Positions 17,382 through 25,322 of a DNA stretch of 64,000 nt are shown here, one piece after another. A model generated the notes under the pieces. It searched no databases. It was not told the origin of the DNA and was given only the letters and a program-made list of their open reading frames with translations. Made by a program: the position numbers and the translations under genes. Position 1 is the first letter of the stretch. Every line of letters begins with the position of its first letter. The stretch spans positions 102,417 through 166,416 of the forward strand of contig NZ_AUDU01000028.1 in assembly GCF_000425625.1 (NCBI RefSeq), in the 5' to 3' direction. The DNA comes from Stutzerimonas azotifigens DSM 17556 (GTDB taxonomy: Bacteria; Pseudomonadota; Gammaproteobacteria; Pseudomonadales; Pseudomonadaceae).

Positions 17382-19505
17382 CTACCAGAGGTGCCATGAC
17401 AGGCTGGCGGTCAGGTTGCGTGGCTCTCCCGGCATGACCCAGACCGCGCTGTAGGAGCGCTCATAATACGTGCGGTCGAAGACGTTGTTGAGGTTCAGCC
17501 CGATGGTGAGCTGCTCGGAGAACCGGTAGCGCGCCAACAGATCCACGGTGGTGTAGCCGGGCAGCTCGAAGCCTCCGTCCGAGACCTCCCCGGAGCGCTG
17601 GCCGACGGCGTTCACCGCCCCGCCGAGCTCGAGGCCGCGCCACAGATCACCCTGGAACGCGTAGACGCCCATCAGGCTGCCACTGTGCCGGGGCACATTG
17701 AGCAACCGGCTGCCTCGCGCCAGGGTATTGTCCCTGACCACCTCGGCTTCGACGTACGCATAGGCGCCGATGACGCGCAACGCATCGGTGACCTGGCCAC
17801 TCAGTTGCAGGTCCACGCCACGGCTGCGCACTTCGCCGGCGGCGATGCTGTATGCCGAGTCGTTGGGATCGGCGGTCAGCACGTTCTCCTTGTGCAGATG
17901 GAAGGCCGCGACCGTCAAGCCGAGGCGGCGGTCGAGCAGGTCCAGCTTCAGGCCCGCCTCGTAGCCGATGCCTTCTTCCGGGTCGAAGGCATCGCCGCCC
18001 GCATCCGCCCCAGCGTTAGGCTTGAAGGAGCGGGAGGCGTTGGCGAACACCCCGACCGTCGGGGTCAACTGATAGAGCGCGCCGATCCGCGGGGTGAGCG
18101 CTTCCTGCGTCTGCCTGGCGCGCGAGCCATTGACTTCGTTGTCCAGGCGCTGGCGGTAATGGTCGTAGCGGGCGCCAAGCAGGAAAAACAGGCGTTCCCC
18201 CAGGTGCATCTGGTCCTGCAGGTTCAGCGCCCGGCCATGCACCAGTTCACGGCGATCGCTGCTGCGGCCGCCTGGCCCGGTGCTGAACGGTACGCGCGGC
18301 GCCCCGTAGACGGGATCGTGGATATCGATGCGGGAGATCGGCTGGGAGCGCAGCAGTCGCTCGTCCTTCGCGTATCGCTCGTATTCGGTGCCGATCAGCA
18401 ACTGATGTTCGACCCGGCCAGTCATGGCATGGCCGTGCAGTTCGAGCTGGGTGATCGCGTCCTGCCAATCGAAATCGCGGTAGCGAAGCTCGCGGTTGAG
18501 GGTCCGGTCGTCGGCCGCCAGGCTGCTGGCCTCGGTGGCATAGCCGTTCAGCCGACCCTGCTTGTAGTGGCTGGCCATGCGCAGGGTCCAGTCCGGATTC
18601 AGGTCGTGCTCGAGCTCGGCCTGGATCGTCTCGTTGTTGTTGCGGATGTCGCCGTTCCCCGGTTCACCGAAGAAGTCCGAGCGGGAGACGCCGCCCAGGC
18701 GCTTGCCGGGGGCGACCACGCCGCGGTCGAAGACCTGGCGGTTGCGGACCACCTCGGCCTGGACCAGCAGCCGGGTCTCGGGGGCCAGGCTCCAGCTGAA
18801 CGAAGGCGCGAAGAGTTGCCGCTCTCCCGAGCGGTAGTCGCGGAAGCTGTCGTTGTCCTCGATCGCCAGGTTGGTGCGCAGCAGCATGTCGCCCTGGTCG
18901 TCGAGCGGGGTGCTGATGTCCAGCGTACTGCGGTAGCGGTCCCAGCGGCCGGCGCTCAGGTCGAGACGGGCGAACGCTTCGGGGAGGGGGCGCTTGCTGA
19001 CCAGGTTCACCGTGCCTCCCGGGTCACCCCGGCCATACAGGCTCGACGCCGGCCCCTTGAGTACCTCGACCCGCTCCAGGTTAGCGGCATCAGGCGCGTT
19101 CATGTAGCCGCGGTTGGCGCTGAAGCCATCCCGGTAGAACTCCGAGGTGGTCAGGCCGCGCACGCTGTACTCGTAGAGCGTGAGCCCACCGAAGTCGTTC
19201 TGCCGCGCGACGCCCCCGGCGAAATCCAGGGCCCGCTCGATACGGGAGCTGTCCAGGTCCTGCAACACCTGAGCCGGCACCACGCTGAGAGATTGCGGAA
19301 CCTCCGCCAGGGCCGTGTCGTTGCGTGTGGCGCTGGCCGAGCGCAGGGCACGGTAGCCCTGTACCGGTCCGTGGCCGACCTCCCGGCTGGCTTCGACAAT
19401 CACATCGTCTAGCGTTGCGGGATTTTCGGTTTCGGCATGGGTGTCTTCGATCAGGATGCCAAGCAGGGGGCCGGCAGCCAGCAGGCCCAACTTCCGTATT
19501 TGCAT
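17382..19505 (-). CDS. TonB-dependent siderophore/metallophore receptor
   Basis: Outer-membrane 22-strand gated channel of the siderophore class. The 707-residue protein starts MQIRKLGLLAAGPLLGILI with a signal peptide ending near HA|ETEN. It has a TonB box (LDDVIVEA), the plug domain (VPQSLSVVPAQVLQDL, then LERVEVLKGPASSLYGRGDP) and a C-terminal barrel ending in Trp (LSWHLW). No N-terminal STN signalling domain is present, so it is not an FpvA-type sigma-regulated transducer. An in-frame GTG at 19580 would extend it through a terminator-like hairpin and is unlikely. It heads the ABC operon. A Zur-like operator upstream points to zinc-linked control (inference). Confidence 0.9.
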   Translation of the reverse strand: MQIRKLGLLAAGPLLGILIEDTHAETENPATLDDVIVEASREVGHGPVQGYRALRSASATRNDTALAEVPQSLSVVPAQVLQDLDSSRIERALDFAGGVARQNDFGGLTLYEYSVRGLTTSEFYRDGFSANRGYMNAPDAANLERVEVLKGPASSLYGRGDPGGTVNLVSKRPLPEAFARLDLSAGRWDRYRSTLDISTPLDDQGDMLLRTNLAIEDNDSFRDYRSGERQLFAPSFSWSLAPETRLLVQAEVVRNRQVFDRGVVAPGKRLGGVSRSDFFGEPGNGDIRNNNETIQAELEHDLNPDWTLRMASHYKQGRLNGYATEASSLAADDRTLNRELRYRDFDWQDAITQLELHGHAMTGRVEHQLLIGTEYERYAKDERLLRSQPISRIDIHDPVYGAPRVPFSTGPGGRSSDRRELVHGRALNLQDQMHLGERLFFLLGARYDHYRQRLDNEVNGSRARQTQEALTPRIGALYQLTPTVGVFANASRSFKPNAGADAGGDAFDPEEGIGYEAGLKLDLLDRRLGLTVAAFHLHKENVLTADPNDSAYSIAAGEVRSRGVDLQLSGQVTDALRVIGAYAYVEAEVVRDNTLARGSRLLNVPRHSGSLMGVYAFQGDLWRGLELGGAVNAVGQRSGEVSDGGFELPGYTTVDLLARYRFSEQLTIGLNLNNVFDRTYYERSYSAVWVMPGEPRNLTASLSWHLW

Positions 19506-19524
19506 AGGCCGTCGAATCCGGTTG

Positions 19525-19556
19525 AAAAAGAAAACAGCGGCAGGACCCTGCCGCTG
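19525..19556 (-). terminator. Terminator-like hairpin in the leader of the TonB receptor gene
   Basis: On the minus strand a perfect 10-bp inverted repeat CAGCGGCAGG / CCTGCCGCTG is followed at once by TTTTCTTTTT, the full form of an intrinsic terminator. It ends 20 bases before the receptor ATG and lies downstream of the candidate promoter/operator at 19599-19621. No minus-strand gene ends here, so it may work as an attenuator for the receptor-ABC operon. Confidence 0.6.
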
Positions 19557-19598
19557 TCGCTTGGCCAGGTGGGAGCGCACCGGCCTCGGCGAAAGTGC

Positions 19599-19621
19599 GT
19601 AAAGATATACTATAACATCTC
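19599..19621 (-). promoter_or_regulatory. Candidate Zur box upstream of the TonB-ABC operon
   Basis: Minus strand reads GAGATGTTATAG then TATATCTTTAC. Against the gammaproteobacterial Zur palindrome as I recall it (GAAATGTTATA-N-TATAACATTTC), 18 of 22 informative positions agree, and the left half ATGTTATA is perfect. It also covers TATAGT, a plausible -10, about 95 bases upstream of the receptor ATG, as expected for repression. It does not resemble a Fur box. Confidence 0.5.
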
Positions 19622-19851
19622 TCGATTCAGTAACTCTGTCATCTGACAGGCTCTAGCTCGGGCCTTCGACCGATGTAAGCCTCGGTTTCAAAGCCGAGCG
19701 AGGGGCGGAGATAAAGCGGCGGCGGTTGCGCCTGGCTGCGTGGCGATCGGCGCCATGGTAAGGGCCGGGAAATAATCCAAGGCCCCAGGCACTGGAGTTA
19801 ACGGCCACCGCGACGCCGAACGGCGAGCACAGCGGGCAACCGAACGGAAGG

Positions 19852-20043
19852 GTGGTGTGCTGGGTCTGCCCGGTATCATTGCAGGAGCGTCTGCGCCTGC
19901 GCGAAGCGCTGATCATCGCCTACAGCCTCGGGGGCCTGGCGGTCAGTGTCACCGGCGTTGTGCTCGGCTGGCGCCGCCTCCGCCGCAACCCGCGCCGCTC
20001 GGCCAGGACCTCCGTTCGCTCATCGCAAGGAGAAACACCATGA
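19852..20043 (+). pseudogene. Remnant of a PepSY-associated membrane protein
   Basis: Only a C-terminal tail is recognisable: LREALIIAYSLGGLAVSVTG followed by VVLGWRRLRRNP, a single membrane helix plus basic tail like the end of PepSY-TM proteins. There is no upstream protein body in this frame. Its stop overlaps the start of the decayed PCuAC gene (ATGA), the spacing of a former operon. This is inference from a short stretch. Confidence 0.4.
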
Positions 20044-20290
20044 AGCCGCCCCACGCCCTGACCATCCTGGCCTTGCTGAGCCCCGCCGCTACTGGCCTCG
20101 GCGGCGCACGAAGCCGACCTGCACGTCGAGCCGCCCTGGTCACGGGAAATGCCGCCGACCGACCCACCGCAGCGGTCTATTTTCAACATTCGCAACGAGA
20201 TGACGGTACCGAACGCCTGCGCGTCGACACCCGGCCGCCGGCAAGGCCGAGTTGCACGAGCATGTGCGTCACGACGGGGGCCATAGGGGC
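20040..20290 (+). pseudogene. Decayed PCu(A)C-type periplasmic copper chaperone
   Basis: AAGGAG precedes the ATG at 20040 and a signal-peptide start MKPPHALTILALLSPAATG. Homology to PCu(A)C copper chaperones then continues through three frames: AAHEADLHVEPPWSREMPPT (from 20101, shifted), TAAVYF then DDGTERLRVDT (from 20166, back in the original frame), and AGKAELHEHVRHDGG (from about 20237, shifted again). At least three frameshifts and loss of the C-terminal Met-rich half make it non-functional. The order of fragments matches the family, so it is one gene broken in place. Confidence 0.7.
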
Positions 20291-20360
20291 GATAAACAGG
20301 CAATCAAGGTGTGCAATCGGCATCCGACAGCGCCATGTGCGAACTGCCGCCAGCGATCGG

Positions 20361-20388
20361 TTTACAGGGCCCTGCCAGTCGATATAAT
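20361..20388 (+). promoter_or_regulatory. Sigma-70 promoter of tRNA-Thr
   Basis: TTTACA (20361-20366) and a perfect TATAAT (20383-20388) are separated by 16 bases. Transcription would begin a few bases before the tRNA 5' end at 20400. Confidence 0.7.
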
Positions 20389-20399
20389 GGCGCCCCCAT

Positions 20400-20475
<76 letters not shown>

Positions 20476-20483
20476 TCAAATCC

Positions 20484-20521
20484 AAACACAAAGGCCCGCT
20501 GCGAAGCGGGCCTTTGTGTTT
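20484..20521 (+). terminator. Intrinsic terminator after tRNA-Thr
   Basis: Perfect 17-bp stem beginning AAACACAAAGGCCCGCT with loop GCGA, ending in a short TTT run. It starts nine bases after the tRNA and is A-rich/T-rich at its base, so it could also serve the opposite strand. The stretch 20522-20695 holds nothing recognisable. Confidence 0.9.
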
Positions 20522-20695
20522 CTGCTCAACGCAGGCAGATTGCTGGCACTCGAACGGGAGCCGCCATCGTCCTGCCGTATCTCCAACCCAGCCAGCGTCA
20601 GAGATTCACAGAACATCCAAGAAGACTCCTCCACCCTATGCGGAGCGAACTCCCTGTAATCGATAAGACCTGCTACCGACTTCGTTGCGACGGCC

Positions 20696-21898
20696 TCAAC
20701 GAACCCTCTCGATGATCAGCGCAATCCCTTGCCCCACGCCCACGCACATGGTGCACAGGGCGTAGCGGCCCTGCATGCGTTCCAGCTGATTCAGCGCCGT
20801 GGTGACCAGGCGCGCCCCGCTCATGCCCAGTGGATGCCCCAGTGCAATGGCTCCGCCTTGGCGATTCACGCGCGCGTCATCGTCGGCCAGGCCCAGCTCG
20901 CGCATCACCGCCAGGCCCTGGCTGGCGAAGGCTTCATTCAGTTCGATAACGTCCATGTCCTGCAGTCCGAGCCCGGTCAACGCGAGCACTTTACGGGTCG
21001 CCGGCACCGGCCCCATGCCCATGATGCGTGGGGCGACGCCGCTGGTGGCCGTGCCGATCACCTTCGCGCGGGGTTTCAATCCGTACGCCTGGCAAGCCTC
21101 TGCGCTGGCCAGCAGCAGTGCGCAAGCACCATCGTTCACCCCGCTGGCATTGCCTGCGGTCACCGTTCCCCGGGGACGTACGACAGGCTTCAGCGCGGCG
21201 AGCGCCTCCAGGGAGGTCGCGCGTGGATGCTCGTCCTGGGCCACCACCAGCGTGGGTCCCTTACGCTGCGGGACCTGCACCGGCACGATCTCGGCAGCGA
21301 GCAACCCTTCTGCCTGGGCGACAGCCGCTTTTTCCTGGCTGCGCAGGGCAAAAAGATCCTGATCCACCCGGGAAACACCGAACATTTCGGCGACGTTCTC
21401 GGCTGTTTCGGGCATGGCATCGACCCCGTACAGCTTTTCCATGAGCGGGTTGACGAAGCGCCAGCCAATGGTGGTGTCCTGAAGGGACATGTTGCGCGAA
21501 TAGGCAGCCTCCGCCTTGCCCATGACGAAGGGCGCGCGGCTCATCGACTCGACGCCACCGGCGATCAGCATCCGGCATTCGCCCGAACGGATGGCCCGTG
21601 CCGCCGTACCCACGGCGTCCAGGCCCGAGCCACAGAGCCGGTTGATGGTGTTGCCCGGTACGGTTTGCGGCAGGCCGGCGAGCAGCAACGCCATGCGCCC
21701 GACGTTCCGGTTGTCTTCGCCCGCCTGGTTGGCACAGCCGAGAATGACGTCGTCCACGGCGGCCCAGTCGACGTCGGGGTTCCTTTCCAATAAGGCGCGG
21801 ATGGGAATCGCCGCCAGGTCGTCGGTGCGAATCGAAGCCAGCGCGCCGCCAAAGCGGCCAACGGGTGTTCGTATCGCGTCACAAATAAAGGCCTGCAT
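20696..21898 (-). CDS. Acetyl-CoA acyltransferase (thiolase, PcaF/PaaJ-like)
   Basis: Thiolase releasing acetyl-CoA from a 3-oxoacyl-CoA, the last step of a beta-oxidation-type pathway. The 400-residue protein starts MQAFICDAIRTPVGRFGGAL. It has the nucleophile Cys in NRLCGSGLDAVG (about 89-100), GGVESMSRAPFVMGKAEAAY, the active His in GGAIALGHPLGMSGARLV, and the second Cys in CTMCVGVGQG. The sequence is closest in style to 3-oxoadipyl-CoA thiolases, hinting at a dicarboxyl-CoA substrate. A longer in-frame start is rejected because GGAG lies ten bases before 21898. It is divergent from the acyl-CoA dehydrogenase gene; the 157-bp gap must hold both promoters. Confidence 0.92.
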   Translation of the reverse strand: MQAFICDAIRTPVGRFGGALASIRTDDLAAIPIRALLERNPDVDWAAVDDVILGCANQAGEDNRNVGRMALLLAGLPQTVPGNTINRLCGSGLDAVGTAARAIRSGECRMLIAGGVESMSRAPFVMGKAEAAYSRNMSLQDTTIGWRFVNPLMEKLYGVDAMPETAENVAEMFGVSRVDQDLFALRSQEKAAVAQAEGLLAAEIVPVQVPQRKGPTLVVAQDEHPRATSLEALAALKPVVRPRGTVTAGNASGVNDGACALLLASAEACQAYGLKPRAKVIGTATSGVAPRIMGMGPVPATRKVLALTGLGLQDMDVIELNEAFASQGLAVMRELGLADDDARVNRQGGAIALGHPLGMSGARLVTTALNQLERMQGRYALCTMCVGVGQGIALIIERVR

Positions 21899-22055
21899 CG
21901 ATAACGCTCCAGAAGTAGGAAACGCCGGAATGTTAGCCAGACCTACCCGCAGGCGCGGTTTCGAATATGTCATGTGAGGATGATTTTTTGGAAACCAGCG
22001 TTCCTGCCTGTTTGGCTAGCATCGTTCCAAGTTCATCAAACCAGCGGATCTCAGC

Positions 22056-23210
22056 ATGAATTTCCATCTCACAGAAGAACAACAAGCATTCGCCGATTCC
22101 GTCCGCCGCTTCGCTCAGCGCGAACTGGCCGATGGGGCGCTGGAGCGTGCCCACTCTCCTGATTATCCGCGGGATGTCGCGGCCAAGCTGGCGCATAACG
22201 GCCTACTGGGCATCACCATCAAGGAAGAGGATGGGGGCATCGGGGGAACGCTGATGGATGCGGTGATCGCCATCCAGGAATTGGGCCTGGTCTGCCCAAA
22301 GAGCGCCGACGTCGTACAGGCCGGCAACTTCGGCCCCATCCGTACCTTCGCCGAATATGCCTCCCCCGAGCTGAAGGAGCGCTTTCTGCCGGACCTGATC
22401 GCCGGCAAGAGCCTGCTGGCGCTTGGCATGAGCGAGCCGGGAGCGGGCTCCGCGGTCACCGAACTGAGGACCCACGCGGTAGAGGATGGCGAGCACTACG
22501 TCATCAACGGCTCGAAGGTCTTCTCCACCCATAGCCCTCACGCAGATACCTTTCTGATCTACGTCCGCTTCGGGCCGGGCCTTGACGGCATCGGCTCGGT
22601 GATCGTCGAACGCGGCACCCCCGGTTTCGAAATAGGCCAGCCCTCCGCATTCATGAGCGGCGAGGCCTGGAGCCAGCTGTACTTCGCCGATTGCCGTATT
22701 CCAAAGGAAAATCTTCTGCTCGGCCCGGGCGGCTTCAAGAAGCAGATCAGCGGCTTCAACATCGAGCGTATTGGCAACTCGTCACGCGCACTGGCGCTGG
22801 GACGCCACGCCTTCAACGTCGCGCGCGAGCATTGCCTGACGCGCGAGCAGTTCGGCCGACCGCTGTGCGAATTCCAGGGCCTGCAATGGAAGTTCGCGGA
22901 AATGGCGGTCAAGCTCGAGGCGGCGCAGTTGCTGCTGTATCGGGCCGCCGTGAATGCCGACGACGGGATGCCCTCGGCCTACGAGACCAGCGTGGCCAAG
23001 ATGGCCTGCAACCTCGCAGGCTGGGAAGTGGCCAACGAAGCCTTGCAGGCAATGGGGGCCTATGGTTACTCCACCGAGGCGCTGGTCGAGTACTGCGTCA
23101 AGCGCACCCGCGGGTGGATGATTGCAGGCGGTTCAATCGAGATCCTGAAAAATCGCATTGCCGAAGACGTCTTCGGCCGCCGTTTCGACCAGCGTCGGCC
23201 CAAGGCCTGA
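22056..23210 (+). CDS. Acyl-CoA dehydrogenase
   Basis: FAD-dependent alpha,beta-dehydrogenation of an acyl-CoA, 384 residues. The N-terminal helical domain starts MNFHLTEEQQAFADSVRRFA. The flavin motif LGMSEPGAGSAVTELRT is at about 127-143, the middle beta domain includes YVINGSKVFSTH, and the C-terminal domain includes the YGYSTEALVEYCVKRTRGWM region ending GGSIEILKNRIAEDV. The Arg-Thr-Arg and GGSIEI segments are standard for short/branched-chain members. It is first of three tightly spaced plus-strand genes (dehydrogenase, CoA ligase, hydratase/dehydrogenase), divergent from the thiolase. Substrate undetermined. Confidence 0.93.
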   Translation: MNFHLTEEQQAFADSVRRFAQRELADGALERAHSPDYPRDVAAKLAHNGLLGITIKEEDGGIGGTLMDAVIAIQELGLVCPKSADVVQAGNFGPIRTFAEYASPELKERFLPDLIAGKSLLALGMSEPGAGSAVTELRTHAVEDGEHYVINGSKVFSTHSPHADTFLIYVRFGPGLDGIGSVIVERGTPGFEIGQPSAFMSGEAWSQLYFADCRIPKENLLLGPGGFKKQISGFNIERIGNSSRALALGRHAFNVAREHCLTREQFGRPLCEFQGLQWKFAEMAVKLEAAQLLLYRAAVNADDGMPSAYETSVAKMACNLAGWEVANEALQAMGAYGYSTEALVEYCVKRTRGWMIAGGSIEILKNRIAEDVFGRRFDQRRPKA

Positions 23211-23221
23211 GGAGCGCGATC

Positions 23222-25312
23222 ATGCATGAGAGAATGGACCCCGCCGTGGCCGCGGCGCTGCTGCGCCCCAAAAGCATCGCGTTGGTCGGCATTTCCGACG
23301 ACGCCAGCAAGACGGCCGCCCGCCCGCTGCGCTTTCTGCGAGCAGCCGGGTACGCCGGCAAGATCTACAACGTCAACCCGACCCGTGCCGAGGTGCAGGG
23401 CGAACAGGCCTATCCGTCGCTTGCCGCTCTGCCCGAGGCGCCGGACCACGCCTTCATCCTGACCAACTCCGACCTCGCGGTGGAAGCCGTCGCCGAATGC
23501 GGCCGCCTGGGCATCCGCGTAGCGACGATCCTGGCCGGCGGCTTTTCCGAATCGGGCCCCGAGGGTTGTGCCCGTGAACAGCGCCTGCGGCAGATCGCCG
23601 AGGAAACCGGGGTTCGCGTGCTCGGCCCGTCCAGCCTCGGTGTGGTCAACCTGCGCGAAAGACTGGTGCTGACCGCCAACGCCGCCTTCGCCGAGCCGGA
23701 CCTGCCGCTCGGCGGCATATTTTGCGCCTCGCATAGCGGCAGCATGCTGGGGGCTCTGGCGTCCCGCGGCCGGGCCAAGGGCATCGGCTTCTCCGGGCTG
23801 GTTTCGGTCGGCAGCGAAACCAACCTGTGCATCGGTGAAATCTGCGAAAGCACCCTGGATGATCCAAATATCACCGGTTACATGCTGTTTCTCGAATCCC
23901 TGAACCATGCCGACGTCCTGCGCCGTTTTGCCATCGGCGCGGCCAGGCGCGGCAAGCCGGTGGTCGCGTACAAGCTGGGCCGCTCCGACGTCGCGGCGGA
24001 ACTGGCCGTCTCCCACACCGGGGCGCTGGCCGGCGAGGATGCCGTCGCCGAAACCTTTTTCCGTGATTGCGGCATTGCCCGGGTGGAAACCCTGGAGGGA
24101 TTTCTCGAAGCCCTGCCGCTGCTCTCGCGCCTGCCGGTCGAGGGGCTGCGCAAGCAGGCCGGGCGCAGGCCCACCGTTGGCGTGGTCACCACCACCGGCG
24201 GGGGCGCCGCCATGGCGGTGGACCAGTTGGGCGTGCGCGACGTTTCGGTGGTACCGCCGACCGCGGAAACGCGTGCCCGCCTAGCCGAGCGCGGCATCGA
24301 GGTAAACCATGGCGGAATCGTCGACCTGACGCTCGCCGGCACCCGCTATGACGTGATGAAGGCGACGCTGGAAGTCATGCTGACTGCGCCGGAGTTCGAC
24401 ATGGTGGTCGCCACCGTTGGCTCCTCGGCCCGTTACAACCCGGAGCTGGCGGTCAAACCGGTGGTCGACTCCTTCGGCTTCGGCGACAAGCCACTGGCGT
24501 GCTTCGTCGTCCCCGAGGCGTCCTCCGCCCTCGAGCTGCTGACTGCAGCCGGCGTGCCGTGCTTCCGCACGCCGGAGGCATGCGGTGACGTCATCGCCGC
24601 CGCCTTCGCCCGACGCGTGCCCAGCGAGCCGACCAGCGTCCAGGCGGCACCGCGAGGGGAGCGCATGCTCAACGAGGCGGATGCCTACGCGATGGTGGCT
24701 CCGCTTGGCGTCACCCATGCCCCGTACACTGTGCTCGACGTGAACCAGCCGGTGCCCGAACTGCCCTTCGACTATCCGGTGGTGGTCAAGGTGCTACACA
24801 GCGAAATCGCCCACAAGACCGACGTCGGCGGAGTGGTGCTGCCGGTCCGTGACGCACGGCAACTGGCCGAAGCCATGCGGCACATCGCGGATAATGTCGC
24901 CACCCACCTGCCTGAGCTGAGCGTGGACAAGGTCCTGGTGCAGGCCATGGGCAAGGGGCTGGGTGAGGTGCTGGTGGGCTATCGCCGCGATCCGGACGTC
25001 GGCCCGCTGGTGATGCTGGCCGCTGGCGGAATTCTGACCGAGATCTATTGCGACCGAGCCATGCGCCTGGCCCCGGTCAGCCTCGAACAGGCCCGGGAAA
25101 TGGTCGGCGAGGTCAAGGCGCTCAAGGCCCTGGCGGGTTACCGTGGCCGCGAGGAAGGCGACCTGGAAGCCATCGCCCAGGCCGTCAGCGCGTTTTCCAG
25201 GCTGGCCCTGCAGGAAGACTGCACGGTGCTCGATGCCGAAATCAACCCGCTACTGGTGAAGGCCAAAGGCGAAGGTGTGGTCGCCGTCGACGCACTGATA
25301 CGAATTGCCTGA
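23222..25312 (+). CDS. NDP-forming acyl-CoA synthetase (acetate-CoA ligase family)
   Basis: Activates a carboxylic acid to its CoA thioester using ATP and releasing ADP and phosphate. The 696-residue chain fuses the CoA-binding and ligase domains (residues 1 to about 460, with LLRPKSIALVGISDDASKTA and the phospho-His loop AVSHTGALAGEDAVAE at about 260) to a C-terminal ATP-grasp domain (from about 480, with VVKVLHSEIAHKTDVGGVVL). GAGGAG precedes the ATG, 11 bp after the dehydrogenase stop. Some relatives are protein acetyltransferases (Pat/PatZ), but no GNAT domain is present here. It is the likely entry enzyme of the pathway. Confidence 0.9.
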   Translation: MHERMDPAVAAALLRPKSIALVGISDDASKTAARPLRFLRAAGYAGKIYNVNPTRAEVQGEQAYPSLAALPEAPDHAFILTNSDLAVEAVAECGRLGIRVATILAGGFSESGPEGCAREQRLRQIAEETGVRVLGPSSLGVVNLRERLVLTANAAFAEPDLPLGGIFCASHSGSMLGALASRGRAKGIGFSGLVSVGSETNLCIGEICESTLDDPNITGYMLFLESLNHADVLRRFAIGAARRGKPVVAYKLGRSDVAAELAVSHTGALAGEDAVAETFFRDCGIARVETLEGFLEALPLLSRLPVEGLRKQAGRRPTVGVVTTTGGGAAMAVDQLGVRDVSVVPPTAETRARLAERGIEVNHGGIVDLTLAGTRYDVMKATLEVMLTAPEFDMVVATVGSSARYNPELAVKPVVDSFGFGDKPLACFVVPEASSALELLTAAGVPCFRTPEACGDVIAAAFARRVPSEPTSVQAAPRGERMLNEADAYAMVAPLGVTHAPYTVLDVNQPVPELPFDYPVVVKVLHSEIAHKTDVGGVVLPVRDARQLAEAMRHIADNVATHLPELSVDKVLVQAMGKGLGEVLVGYRRDPDVGPLVMLAAGGILTEIYCDRAMRLAPVSLEQAREMVGEVKALKALAGYRGREEGDLEAIAQAVSAFSRLALQEDCTVLDAEINPLLVKAKGEGVVAVDALIRIA

Positions 25313-25322
25313 GGAGCATTCA

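Noticed and set aside
19599..19621. Fur box upstream of the TonB receptor
   Set aside because: The spacing and bases fit the Zur palindrome much better than the 19-bp GATAAT-type Fur consensus.
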